Below are positions 15,023-23,397 of a stretch of 64,000 nucleotides of DNA, one piece after another. Numbering within the stretch: position 1 is the first letter of the stretch; each line of letters begins with the position of its first letter. The translations under genes were made by a program, and so were the position numbers. Origin of the DNA: CBDIHP01 sp965279195 (GTDB taxonomy: Bacteria > Planctomycetota > Planctomycetia > Isosphaerales > Isosphaeraceae); assembly GCA_965279195.1 (NCBI GenBank), contig CBDIHP010000023.1, forward strand, positions 28,756 to 92,755, read 5' to 3'. Under the pieces are notes generated by a model, which did no database searches, was not told the origin of the DNA, and was given only the letters and a program-made list of their open reading frames with translations.

Positions 15023-17122
15023 ATGGACAACCCTCCGCTAGAGCAGATCCGCAACATCGGGATCATCGCCCACATCGACGCCGGCAAGACCACCACGACC
15101 GAGCGGATCCTCTACTACACCGGCGAGATCCACCGGATGGGGGATGTCGACAAGGGCAACACCACCACCGACTTCGACCCCGAGGAACGCGAGCGCGGGA
15201 TCACCATCCGGGCGGCGGCCATCAGCTGCAAGTGGAAGGACGTGGCGATCAACATCATCGACACCCCCGGCCACGTCGACTTCACCGCCGAGGTCGAGCG
15301 TTCGCTCCGCGTGCTCGACGGCGCCGTCGTCGTGTTCTCGGCCGTCGAGGGCGTCGAGGCCCAGAGCGAGACCGTCTGGCGGCAGGCCGACAAGTACAGC
15401 GTCCCCCGGCTCTGCTTCATCAACAAGATGGACCGCATCGGGGCCGAGTTCGACCGCGTGTTCGGCGAGATCACCGAGCGGCTGCACAGCCACCCCATCC
15501 CCATCATGATCCCCATCGGCGCCGGCCCCGAGGGGACGATGGGCGAGTTCAAGGGGCTCATCGACCTCATCACGATGAAGGCGCTCTACTTCAAGAGCGA
15601 GGACTACGGCTCGACCTTCACCATCGAGGAGATCCCCGACGACCTCCGCCCCGAGGCCGACCTCTGGCGTGAGAAGATGCTCAACGCCATCGGCGACTTC
15701 GACGAGTCGTTCACCGAGCACTTCATGGCCTTCCTCGAAGGCGCCGAACTCCCCGAGGCCGAGATCCACGCCGGGCTCCGACGGGCCACGCTCACCGGCC
15801 GGGCCCAGCCGGTGCTCTGCGGCTCCTCCTTCAAGTACGTCGGCGTCCAGCGCCTGCTCGACGCCGTGTCGCAGTACCTCCCCAGCCCGCTGGACAAGCC
15901 GCCGGTCGTCGGCCATCACCCCAAGAAGGGGACCGAGCTGACCCGCAAGCCCGACCCCGACGAGCCGTTCTGCGGGCTCGTGTTCAAGATCACCAACGAC
16001 GCCCACGGCGACCTCTCGTTCGTCCGGATCTACTCGGGCGTGCTCAAGTCGGGCACCCGCGTGTTCAACCCCGGGCGCGACAAGAAGGAGATCTGCTCGC
16101 GGCTCTATCACATCCGGGCCGACGACAAGGTGAAGATCGAGGAGTCCGAGGCGGGCGACATCGTCGGCGTGGTCGGCCTCAAGGACTCGATCACCGGCGA
16201 CACCCTCTGCGACGCCTCGCACCCGATCCTGCTCGAACGGATCGAGTTCCCCGAGACCGTTATCAGCATGTCGATCGAGCCCGTCAGCTCGGCCGACAAG
16301 GGCAAGCTCGCCGACACCCTCAACGCCCTGGCCCGCGAGGACCCCACCTTCTCCTACAAGTTCAACGAGGAGACCGGCCAGACGCTCATCTCGGGCATGG
16401 GCGAGCTCCACATGGAGATCCTCAAGAACAAGATGATCCGCGACTTCAAACTCAAGGTCCACGTCGGCCGCCCGCGCGTGAGCTACCGCGAGACGGTGAA
16501 GAAGCCGGTCAGGCACATCCAGGGGACCTGCATCCGCCAGACGGGCGGCTCGGGCCTCTACGCCAAGGTCACGATCGACCTGGAGCCCGAGACCCAGGCC
16601 AAGGGCGCGCCGGTGCTCCACTTCGTGAACAAGCTCAAGGGCGGGGTGATCCCCAACGAGTTCATCCCCGCGATCGAGGCCGGCCTGCGGGAAGAGGCCA
16701 AGTCCGGCGGCCGGACGGGCTTCCCGCTGGTGGACCTCAAGGTCACCCTCACCGACGGCGACGTCCACGACACCGACTCCAACGAGCTGGCCTTCCGCTT
16801 CGCCGCCTCCGACGCCCTCCGCCGGGCCGTCCAGGAATCGGGCTCGGTCCTGCTCGAACCGATCATGAAGACCGAGGTCGTGACCCCCGAGGAATACCTC
16901 GGCGACGTCATGGCGGACCTGATGTCGCGGCGCTCCCAGATCGACAAGATGTACGACCGCGGCAAGCTCCGCGTCGTCGAGGCCCGCGCGCCGCTGGAGA
17001 AGATGTTCGGCTACTCCACCGCCGTCCGCAGCCTGAGCCAGGGCCGCGCCAGCTACTCCATGGAACCCCTCGAATACGCCGCCGCCCCCGACGAGCTGCT
17101 CGAAAGCCTCGCGGGCGGCTGA
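15023..17122 (+). CDS. fusA: translation elongation factor G
   Basis: A 699-aa GTPase that moves tRNAs and mRNA through the ribosome. G1 is AHIDAGKTTTTERIL (about residues 16-30), switch region ERERGITIRAAA, G3 DTPGHVDFT, G4 NKMDRIGAEFD. Domain IV has RVSYRETVKKPVRH and the C-terminus ends with the usual STAVRSLSQGRASYSMEPLEY. The length is normal for the family. The start MDNPPLEQIRNIGIIAHID is the standard EF-G beginning. It stands alone here, apart from rpsL, rpsG and tuf, so the classic str operon is split. Planctomycetes can have more than one EF-G gene; this one looks fully active. Confidence 0.93.
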   Translation: MDNPPLEQIRNIGIIAHIDAGKTTTTERILYYTGEIHRMGDVDKGNTTTDFDPEERERGITIRAAAISCKWKDVAINIIDTPGHVDFTAEVERSLRVLDGAVVVFSAVEGVEAQSETVWRQADKYSVPRLCFINKMDRIGAEFDRVFGEITERLHSHPIPIMIPIGAGPEGTMGEFKGLIDLITMKALYFKSEDYGSTFTIEEIPDDLRPEADLWREKMLNAIGDFDESFTEHFMAFLEGAELPEAEIHAGLRRATLTGRAQPVLCGSSFKYVGVQRLLDAVSQYLPSPLDKPPVVGHHPKKGTELTRKPDPDEPFCGLVFKITNDAHGDLSFVRIYSGVLKSGTRVFNPGRDKKEICSRLYHIRADDKVKIEESEAGDIVGVVGLKDSITGDTLCDASHPILLERIEFPETVISMSIEPVSSADKGKLADTLNALAREDPTFSYKFNEETGQTLISGMGELHMEILKNKMIRDFKLKVHVGRPRVSYRETVKKPVRHIQGTCIRQTGGSGLYAKVTIDLEPETQAKGAPVLHFVNKLKGGVIPNEFIPAIEAGLREEAKSGGRTGFPLVDLKVTLTDGDVHDTDSNELAFRFAASDALRRAVQESGSVLLEPIMKTEVVTPEEYLGDVMADLMSRRSQIDKMYDRGKLRVVEARAPLEKMFGYSTAVRSLSQGRASYSMEPLEYAAAPDELLESLAGG

Positions 17123-17176
17123 CGACCGCACCGACAATCGCCGGGCGAGCGTCGGAAGCGCCGGGCGAGCGTCGCA

Positions 17177-17250
17177 AGCGCTGGGCGAGGGTCTCCAGAC
17201 CCCGCCCCAAGCGCCATCGGAGGAGACCACCGAGCCGGGTCTCTAGACCC
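17177..17250. repeat. palindromic intergenic repeat, family A, copy 2 (partial)
   Basis: It contains AGCGCTGGGCGAGGGTCTCC followed by GACCCCGCCC, then GAGCCGGGTCTCTAGACCC. It lacks the opposing right half seen in copy 1. Short direct repeats GCCGGGCGAGCGTCG lie just left of it (about 17140-17173). Confidence 0.6.
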
Positions 17251-17352
17251 TTTCCTGGATACCATCGCGATCGGCGTCCCGCCGGGACTCCCTGCGGAAG
17301 ACCCCCAACGCGAGGGATCCAAGCCTCCCCCAAGTCTCAAAGGGTTCGGATC

Positions 17353-18109
17353 ATGGCCAGCGTTTGGATGATGTCGTTCGATTGGACCGGGCTCGACCGG
17401 TACCTGACGCGACCTGCATCCGAACTGGCTCGGGAACTTGCCGCGCAGTTTCGCAAGGACGGTGTGGACTTCCGCAACGGCGACGATCCCCTCCCGCCGG
17501 ACGAGGCCGGGCTCACGGCGTTCATTCAGGGCTTGCTCGACGCGGACGACTGGTATGCGGGCAAATCCCCCCGAGATTCGAGAGCGATCGACGAGTTCGT
17601 CAATTTCCTCTTCAACCGACAAAAACCGTTCAGGCCGCTGAAATTGAAGCCATTGAGCGATGGAGTGATGGCCGAGGTACTCTGCCTCGCATGCGGAAAC
17701 GGCCGACTCGACGAGGATCGGAACATGGCCCGGCAGCGTGATTTCTACATCAAATCCTGCGAACCGCCTGACACATCCTCGGAACTGCTCGCGCTGGGAT
17801 CACGGCCGTTCCGCCATCCCTCCTGGGATCGCAAGGCATTCGACGAGTTGTGGAAACGCGTCAACCCTTTCCTCGATGGCCGGGATGCGGTCCACATCCC
17901 GAACTATAGCGTCCATTCACCCGAGCAGGTCGTGCGCCTCCATCAGGAGATCGAGGAGGTCGGCGACGCGTGTGCGGAGCACGCTGCGACGGATCCGAAC
18001 CAAACGTGTTCAAGCCGGAGCCATGACGAATTTCGAGGACGATCTCGTCCGCCCGATCGCCAAGGCGTCGGCCGAGGGCCTCGCCGTTTATGCCGCCTGG
18101 GATTATTGA
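17353..18109 (+). pseudogene. unidentified protein, frameshifted near its C-terminus
   Basis: An ATG at 17353 opens about 215 codons of plausible coding sequence (FDWTGLDRYLTRPASELARE, later AVHIPNYSVHSPEQVVRLHQ). The G+C content is lower than in neighbouring genes. In this frame the reading runs on into repeats A3 and B2 and stops only at 18438, which is unlikely to be native. In another frame, ATG 18023 to TGA 18109 gives MTNFEDDLVRPIAKASAEGL plus eight residues, which looks like a natural C-terminus. I infer a single indel between about 17985 and 18020. A separate 28-aa ORF with GGAG four bases upstream is the alternative. No family is recognised; transfer is possible. Confidence 0.45.
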
Positions 18110-18146
18110 GTCCGCAACAATCCAGCGAGGAGTTCATTCGCCCGTG

Positions 18147-18223
18147 GACCGGTCTGGAGACCGGTTTTCGCGGTACGGTGCGGCGACGGTCGGGGCGGGG
18201 TCGGGAGACCCTCGCCCAGCGCG
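18147..18223. repeat. palindromic intergenic repeat, family A, copy 3 (right half)
   Basis: GACCGGTCTGGAGACCGGT at 18147-18165 is itself a palindrome. It is followed by GGGGCGGGGTCGGGAGACCC and TCGCCCAGCGCG, the inverse of the left half seen in copies 2 and 4. Confidence 0.65.
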
Positions 18224-18243
18224 TTTGTCATGATCGAAGGCGT

Positions 18244-18405
18244 GGAGTGCGGAAGCTTGCTTCCGCTCGGTTCTCGCGGAGCTTGCTCCGCGTGCCGGTC
18301 TCGCCAGCGGTCGGCTCTCGGTTGGATCAAGCGTTATCGATCGGTCAATCGCCGCGGGGAGCTAAGCTCCCCTACCTGAGGAGCGGAAGCAAGCTTCCGC
18401 ACTCC
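18244..18405. repeat. nested palindromic repeat, family B, copy 2
   Basis: Outer arms GGAGTGCGGAAGCTTGCTTCC (left; its core GGAAGCTTGCTTCC is a self-palindrome) and GGAAGCAAGCTTCCGCACTC (right). Inner hairpins include CGCGGAGCTTGCTCCGCG and GGGGAGCTAAGCTCCCC. It begins 20 bases after repeat A3, so the two elements form a compound block that fills most of the 318 bases between the neighbouring genes. Confidence 0.75.
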
Positions 18406-18427
18406 GGGTGGTGCCTCATATTCACGA

Positions 18428-19494
18428 TTAACCGATGATCACCCGCACCGGCCCGTCTTCGGCAGGCTGGTCGAGCGAGATGGGGCGGTTCAGGAACGCC
18501 TGGATCGTTTCGATGTTGGTCCGCAGGTGGTCGGTCACGTCGCTGACGGTGTAGACGCTCCGGCCTTCGGCGAGGGACAGGGGGAGGAGGAGCTGGTCGG
18601 CGGAGTGCGGGTCCACGACGGCGCCGGGGACGACGTGGTGGGCCCACCACTCGTCGACGGCCTCGTCGGCGACGGTCTCGGCGGACTTGCCGCGCTCGCC
18701 CAGGCCGACGAACGTCACGGGGGCGCCGTGCTCGTATTCGGCGCAGAGGGTCAACGCCGCGCCGGGGGAGATGCCCCGGTAGATGACGACCTTCGACTCG
18801 GGCTCGATGTCCAGGTCCATGTCGGCCAGGCGCTCGCGGGCCCGGACGATCATTCGGTCGGCGATGGAACTGGTCAGTTGGGAGACGCCGCCTTCGAGGG
18901 TGATTCGCTTCAGGGCTCCCCGATCCGTCGCGACCAGGGCGCGCGGGGTTCCGGGCTCGATCCAGGCGTCGAGCTTGCCGCCGCCGCGCGGGTAGAAGCC
19001 GGCCTCGGGGCATGCCCAGGGCCATGGCCAGGCCCATCTCCGAGAGGTGGGCCTTCCAGGTGCGGTCGAGGAACGGGAACGACGGGCGCGCGGAAGTTGA
19101 ACGTCCCGCCGACGAGCGTCAGCCGCACGGGTTTGCCCGCCCGCAGGGCCAGCGGCAGGTAGAGCGTGTGCAGCACGAGCGCGGTCGAGCCGGCGGTGCC
19201 GATGTCGATGCTCAGGTCGTCGAGGACCAGTTCCTTCGGCCGGAAGGTCAGGTCGCGCGACCCGACCGAGGCCCCGACGACCTCCGCCTGGCCCACTTTC
19301 GCCGCCGCCATCACCGCGTTGAGGTGCTGGGGGCGCAGGCCGGGCTGCTCGCGGTTGGCCCGGATCTTGACGATCCGGAACGGCCGTCCGGTCAGGAGCG
19401 AGAGGGTCAGGGCGGACCGGAGGATCTGGCCGCCCCCCTCGCCGCTGGAACCATCGAGGGTGATCAGACGATCGGGGCTGCTAGGACTCGACAC
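18428..19494 (-). pseudogene. rtcA: RNA 3'-terminal phosphate cyclase with two frameshifts
   Basis: The N-terminal part has the RtcA signature DGSSGEGGGQILRSALTLSL, then IVKIRANREQPGLRPQHLNA and GTAGSTALVLHTL. The reading frame then breaks at about 19080 (an extra G in CCCGTCG) and again at about 19010 (an extra C in GCCCCG). Correcting both restores FPFLDRTWKAHLSEMGLAMA, EAGFYPRGGGKLDAW and the C-terminal piece ending DGPVRVIIG. RtcA makes 2',3'-cyclic phosphate ends on RNA using ATP. Either the gene is dead or these are assembly errors; both sites lie next to C/G runs. A GTG at 19494 is the likely start (ATG 19557 is an alternative). No rtcB is seen nearby. Confidence 0.75.
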
Positions 19495-19707
19495 GACGCG
19501 GAGGCTCCCGCGGGGGGATCCGACCAGGCGGTGGGGGGCCGCTCCCCCCGACTTCATGACGCCCGTGGGCGATCCAACGCTTCGACACCAGGCCCGACGC
19601 GCGGTTCGCGTCCGGGACGACCCAAGGGCTGCGAATCCATCGCGGGGCCTCCTCCTTGAGACGAGAGGCCCGGGCGTCCACCTTCGTGCACGTCCCGGGC
19701 CGGCCGA

Positions 19708-20811
19708 TCAGCCCGGGGGCTTGTCCAGGGACGGGATCGCCGGCGGGCCATCCTTGCCCGAAGCGGCCTTGGGATCGGGGCTTGCAGCGACCGGCTCGGT
19801 CGGTTTGGGTTCGTTTCGCGAATCCCCGTCCGGGCCCTTCGCGGCGACCTTCGGTTCGGGTTTGTTCGCCACCTTGGGCGCGGTGCCGGGGCCGCCGAGG
19901 GTTCGCTCGGACGGCCGGACGGTCTCGGTGTCCTTGGCCTTGTCGTCGTTGCCGAGGTTGTTCCGGGCCGCCCAGACCAGCAGCACCTTCTGGACCTCGC
20001 GGTCGGAGTTGGTCTCGATCTCCTTGAACAGGAACGAGCCGAGGCTGCTGCTCGAATCGGCGCGGCAGCCGATCACGGCGATCTGGCCGGGCTGGATGTC
20101 CAGCGTCGCGGCGAGTTCCCGGAGCGAGTCCTCCTGCTGGCCGTTCTTGAGCATGAACTCCTGCGGGGCATAGGGCCCCGCGCCGGGGACGGCGGCGTAC
20201 CCCTGCTGGACCGGGCCGTGGTGGATCTCGGGCACGAACCGGAGCGAGACCCCCCAGGCGCCGGTCTGGTTGGCGGTGATCCGCATCATGCCGGAGGCGT
20301 CCTTGTAGTCCTTGCCCGCCGTCTTGCCCTGGCGGTTCAGGAGCAGGGTCGCCGTCTCCGACTTCGGCCGCAGCCGGAAGACCGTGTGGCCCCCCTCGAA
20401 CAGGTGGACGTAGACCTTGTCGATCTGGTTGGGCGGGGGCGCGTGCAGGATCTCGTCGACCTCGGCGGGGAGCCGGCCGGTGATCAGGCCGAGCCGCACG
20501 CCGTTGGCCTGGAGCGCCCTCTGCGCGTCGAGCGGGATCACCTGCTCGTCGCAGGCCCGCCAGATGCCCTCGGTGAGGACCTTGTCCCCCTGCGGCCGGA
20601 CCAGGAGGGCCATCTCCAGGTCGGTCTGCCTGGGGGTGATCAGCGTGCCCGACTTGGCCGCGGCGCCGACTCCATTGGGCTGCGCGACGGTCGCCGACGC
20701 GGGCTTGACCTCGGTATCCTTCCGGATGCCGTTCTTGCCCAGGTTGCAGCCCGCGACCGCGAACAGCAGGCCGGGCAGGGCGAGCGTGACGGCGATCGTC
20801 CGACGCGTCAT
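19708..20811 (-). CDS. putative lipoprotein of unknown function
   Basis: A 367-aa protein with a lipoprotein signal (LLFAVAGC, lipobox AVAGC with Cys near residue 22). The central region (about 50-270) has mixed alpha/beta character, with RACDEQVIPLDAQRALQANG and VRLGLITGRLPAEVDEILHA. The last 85 residues are Pro/Lys/Asp-rich low complexity. No family is recognised. AAAGGA stands 8 bases before the ATG. It is divergently oriented from the prenyltransferase-repeat gene at 21048, with a 236-base shared upstream region. Confidence 0.65.
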   Translation of the reverse strand: MTRRTIAVTLALPGLLFAVAGCNLGKNGIRKDTEVKPASATVAQPNGVGAAAKSGTLITPRQTDLEMALLVRPQGDKVLTEGIWRACDEQVIPLDAQRALQANGVRLGLITGRLPAEVDEILHAPPPNQIDKVYVHLFEGGHTVFRLRPKSETATLLLNRQGKTAGKDYKDASGMMRITANQTGAWGVSLRFVPEIHHGPVQQGYAAVPGAGPYAPQEFMLKNGQQEDSLRELAATLDIQPGQIAVIGCRADSSSSLGSFLFKEIETNSDREVQKVLLVWAARNNLGNDDKAKDTETVRPSERTLGGPGTAPKVANKPEPKVAAKGPDGDSRNEPKPTEPVAASPDPKAASGKDGPPAIPSLDKPPG

Positions 20812-21047
20812 GGGCGGAATCCTTTCCGCGAGCCTATAATCTCGAACCAGCCCCGCGCATCCGACGCGGGCGGGCCCCGATCCGGATCCTTCCGGCGGGT
20901 CCCCGAGGGTGCGGCAGTCTAGCGCAAGCGAGAAACCCAGTCAATCGCAGTCGACCAGGGCGCAGACAACGGCCCCGGCATCGCTAATATGAGAGGGCGG
21001 CCCGAATCCGCCGTTCCCTAACCCCTTGTTCCATGAGAGATTACTCC

Positions 21048-22178
21048 ATGCGTAATGACTCCAGGATCGATCGACGCGGGTTCCTCGTGCGGGGTTCGCT
21101 GGCGATCGGGGCGGGCGCGTTGGGCCTCTCCGGGAGGACCGTCCTGGCGTTCGAGGACGCACCGACGGTCGACGCCCTCGCCGCCAAGGCCCTGGCCTTC
21201 CTCAAGACCCGGGTCAAGGCCGACGGCAGCTGGTCGTCCGAGCGGAGCCCCGGGATCACCGCGCTGGTCATCACCGGCCTGCTCAAGGCGAAGGTCGTCA
21301 CCCCCTCGGATCCGCTCGTCACCAAGGGCCTTGGCTACCTGGAGAAGTTCGTCGAGGCCGACGGCGGGTTCGCCAAGGGTCCGCAGTCGAACTACGTCAC
21401 CACTATCTCGCTCATGGCCTTTAATGAGGCCAACGCCAAGGGCCAGTACACCGCCCGCATCAAGGCGGGGCAGGACTACCTCAAGACCCTCCAGTGGGAC
21501 GAGGGCGAGGGCAAGGGCCCCAGCGACCCCTACTACGGCGGCGCGGGCTACGGCGGCAGCAGCCGGCCCGACCTCTCCAACACCTCGTTCTTCATCGACG
21601 CGCTGAAGGAGACCGGGCTCCCCGCCGACGACCCCGCCCTCAAGAAGGCCCTGGTGTTCGTGTCGCGGACCCAGAACCTCAAGAGCGAGTTCAACGACCA
21701 GCCCTGGGCCGACAAGGTCAACGACGGCGGGTTCGTCTACACCCCCGCGAAGGGCGGAGCCAGCATGGCCGCCAAGGCCGAGCCCAACGGCGCGCTGCGG
21801 TCCTACGCCAGCATGACCTACGCCGGCCTCAAGAGCATGATCCACGCCGGCCTCACCCCCGACGACCCTCGCGTCAAGGCCGCCCTCGCATTCATCAAGA
21901 AGCGCTACACCCTGGATGAGAACCCCGGCATGGGCCAGGCGGGCCTCTTCTACTACTACCAGACCTTCGCCAAGGCGATGTCGCTGCTCGGCAAGCCCAC
22001 CTTCGCCGACGACAAGGGCGTCGAGCACGACTGGCGGAAGGACCTCCTGACCGCGCTCGCCAGGCGCCAGGCCGCCGACGGATCCTGGGTCAACCCCGCC
22101 GACCGCTTCATGGAAGGCGACCCGAGCCTCGTCACCGCCTATGCCCTCATCGCCCTGGCCTACGCCCGGCCGAAGTGA
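21048..22178 (+). CDS. exported prenyltransferase/squalene-oxidase-repeat protein
   Basis: A 376-aa protein with a Tat signal peptide (RIDRRGFLVRGSLAIGAGAL). The mature part is a toroid of alpha/alpha repeats as in squalene-hopene cyclases, for example LAFLKTRVKADGSW, YLEKFVEADGGF, NTSFFIDALKETGLP and LARRQAADGSWVNPADRF. It lacks a clear DXDD catalytic motif and is about half the length of a hopene cyclase, so it is probably not a cyclase but a binding or processing protein of the same fold, which is common in planctomycetes. An ATG at 21033 is the alternative start. A folded, cofactor-bearing or complexed export is suggested by the Tat signal (inference). Confidence 0.75.
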   Translation: MRNDSRIDRRGFLVRGSLAIGAGALGLSGRTVLAFEDAPTVDALAAKALAFLKTRVKADGSWSSERSPGITALVITGLLKAKVVTPSDPLVTKGLGYLEKFVEADGGFAKGPQSNYVTTISLMAFNEANAKGQYTARIKAGQDYLKTLQWDEGEGKGPSDPYYGGAGYGGSSRPDLSNTSFFIDALKETGLPADDPALKKALVFVSRTQNLKSEFNDQPWADKVNDGGFVYTPAKGGASMAAKAEPNGALRSYASMTYAGLKSMIHAGLTPDDPRVKAALAFIKKRYTLDENPGMGQAGLFYYYQTFAKAMSLLGKPTFADDKGVEHDWRKDLLTALARRQAADGSWVNPADRFMEGDPSLVTAYALIALAYARPK

Positions 22179-22313
22179 TTCTCCCGGATCCCGCAAAACT
22201 CCCAACCGACCGCCGGGGCGAGCGCCGGGCGCGGGTGCCCCACACCCGGCGCGCCGTCCGGCACGCCCATTCATCGACTTACCATTCCATCCTGATTGAA
22301 ACCCCTCTCCCCC

Positions 22314-23024
22314 ATGAGCATCACCCAGATCTTCCCCGGCCTCTGGCAATTCAAGCTCGACTTCGTCAACGCCTTCCTCATCGACCCGGGGGAGGAGGGG
22401 GAGGGCCTGATCCTGGTCGACACCGGCCTGCGGTCGCACGCCCTCGACATCGCCAAGGCGATCACCGTGCTGGGGAAGAAGCCCAACGAGGTCTCGCGGA
22501 TTGTCGTCACCCACGCGCACAGCGACCACTCGGGCGGACTCGCCGAACTCAAGCGGCTCACCCGCGCGGCCACGATCATGCACTCGGCCGACGCCGAACT
22601 CGTGCGCAAGGGGGACAGCCTCCGGCCGCTCAAGCCCGCGCCGGGGGTCGTGAACTTCCTGGTCACGAAGCTGCTGCTGCCCCGCACGCCCATCGAGATC
22701 GAGCCGGCGGAGATCAGCCGCGAGGCGAAGGACGGCGACATGCTGCCGGGCGACATCAGCGTGATCCACGTCCCCGGCCACTGCGCCGGCCAGATCGCGC
22801 TCTTGTGGCCGCACCCCAAGCACGGGGGCGTGCTATTCGCCGCCGACGCCTGCGCCAACGTCTTCGGCCTGGCCCCGAGCCCGATGTACGAGGACTACGA
22901 ACTCGGCCGCCAGAGCCTCGCCCGCCTCGCCACCTTCGACTTCCAGATCGCCTGCTTCGGCCACGGCAAGCCCATCCTGTCCCGGGCCTCCGACGCATTC
23001 CGGAGGAAGTTCGGGGACAGATAG
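22314..23024 (+). CDS. metallo-beta-lactamase-fold hydrolase
   Basis: A 236-aa cytoplasmic protein with the MBL metal motif THAHSDHSGG (HxHxDH, about residues 66-71), the preceding LILVDTGL, then VIHVPGHCAGQIALL (third metal His), LFAADAC (bridging Asp) and a late CFGHGKPI (final His). All dizinc ligands are present. It resembles the glyoxalase II-like or lactonase-like branches; the substrate cannot be inferred. There is no clear Shine-Dalgarno sequence before ATG 22314. The 135 bases upstream separate it from the prenyltransferase-repeat gene on the same strand. Confidence 0.8.
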   Translation: MSITQIFPGLWQFKLDFVNAFLIDPGEEGEGLILVDTGLRSHALDIAKAITVLGKKPNEVSRIVVTHAHSDHSGGLAELKRLTRAATIMHSADAELVRKGDSLRPLKPAPGVVNFLVTKLLLPRTPIEIEPAEISREAKDGDMLPGDISVIHVPGHCAGQIALLWPHPKHGGVLFAADACANVFGLAPSPMYEDYELGRQSLARLATFDFQIACFGHGKPILSRASDAFRRKFGDR

Positions 23025-23034
23025 GGAATCGAAC

Positions 23035-23050
23035 GCGTCGGGTGTGCTGC
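23035..23050. repeat. half-site related to repeat family C
   Basis: CGCGTCGGGTGTGCTGCG resembles the outer end of the family C arm at 9348 (CGTCGGGTGTGGTGGCCGCG) with small changes. No opposing arm is seen. Together with repeat A4 it accounts for part of the 373 bases before the next gene; nothing else is recognised there. Confidence 0.4.
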
Positions 23051-23096
23051 GTTCGACCTTCCCCCCGCCACGCCGTACCACACGACCGGGCCCAAG

Positions 23097-23172
23097 GCGC
23101 TGGGCGCGGGTCTCCAGACCCCGCCCTCACCCCCGCCGCGCCGTGCCACGCGACCGGGTCTCCAGGCCCGAG
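23097..23172. repeat. palindromic intergenic repeat, family A, copy 4 (left half)
   Basis: GCGCTGGGCGCGGGTCTCCA and GACCCCGCCC are followed after about 25 bases by GACCGGGTCTCCAGGCCCG. It has the same module order as copies 1 and 2. Confidence 0.65.
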
Positions 23173-23397
23173 ATTCAGGCGGAGGTTCCCGACCTGTACC
23201 AACGCACCAGCCATCGTTGCATGCAAAACTGTCTATCCCCGAAAGATGCCCGGAATCGACGCGAAAAGCGCCTATTCGCGGGGAATGCTTGAAGGAAAAT
23301 CGCCGCGACCGCCACGATGGCGATGTCATGAGCTACGGTTCGATCGGGTCGAGGATACGCCCCGTCGCCGCGCTCCTCGTACGGAGACTCTCCACGC

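Noticed and set aside
12597..15041. 814-codon open frame on the plus strand opposite the HEAT-repeat genes
   Set aside because: The product is low-complexity Arg/Ser/Pro; the minus strand has membrane anchors, HEAT repeats and strong ribosome-binding sites.
15038..17230. 730-codon open frame on the minus strand opposite fusA
   Set aside because: fusA is unmistakable on the plus strand; the antisense product has no domain.
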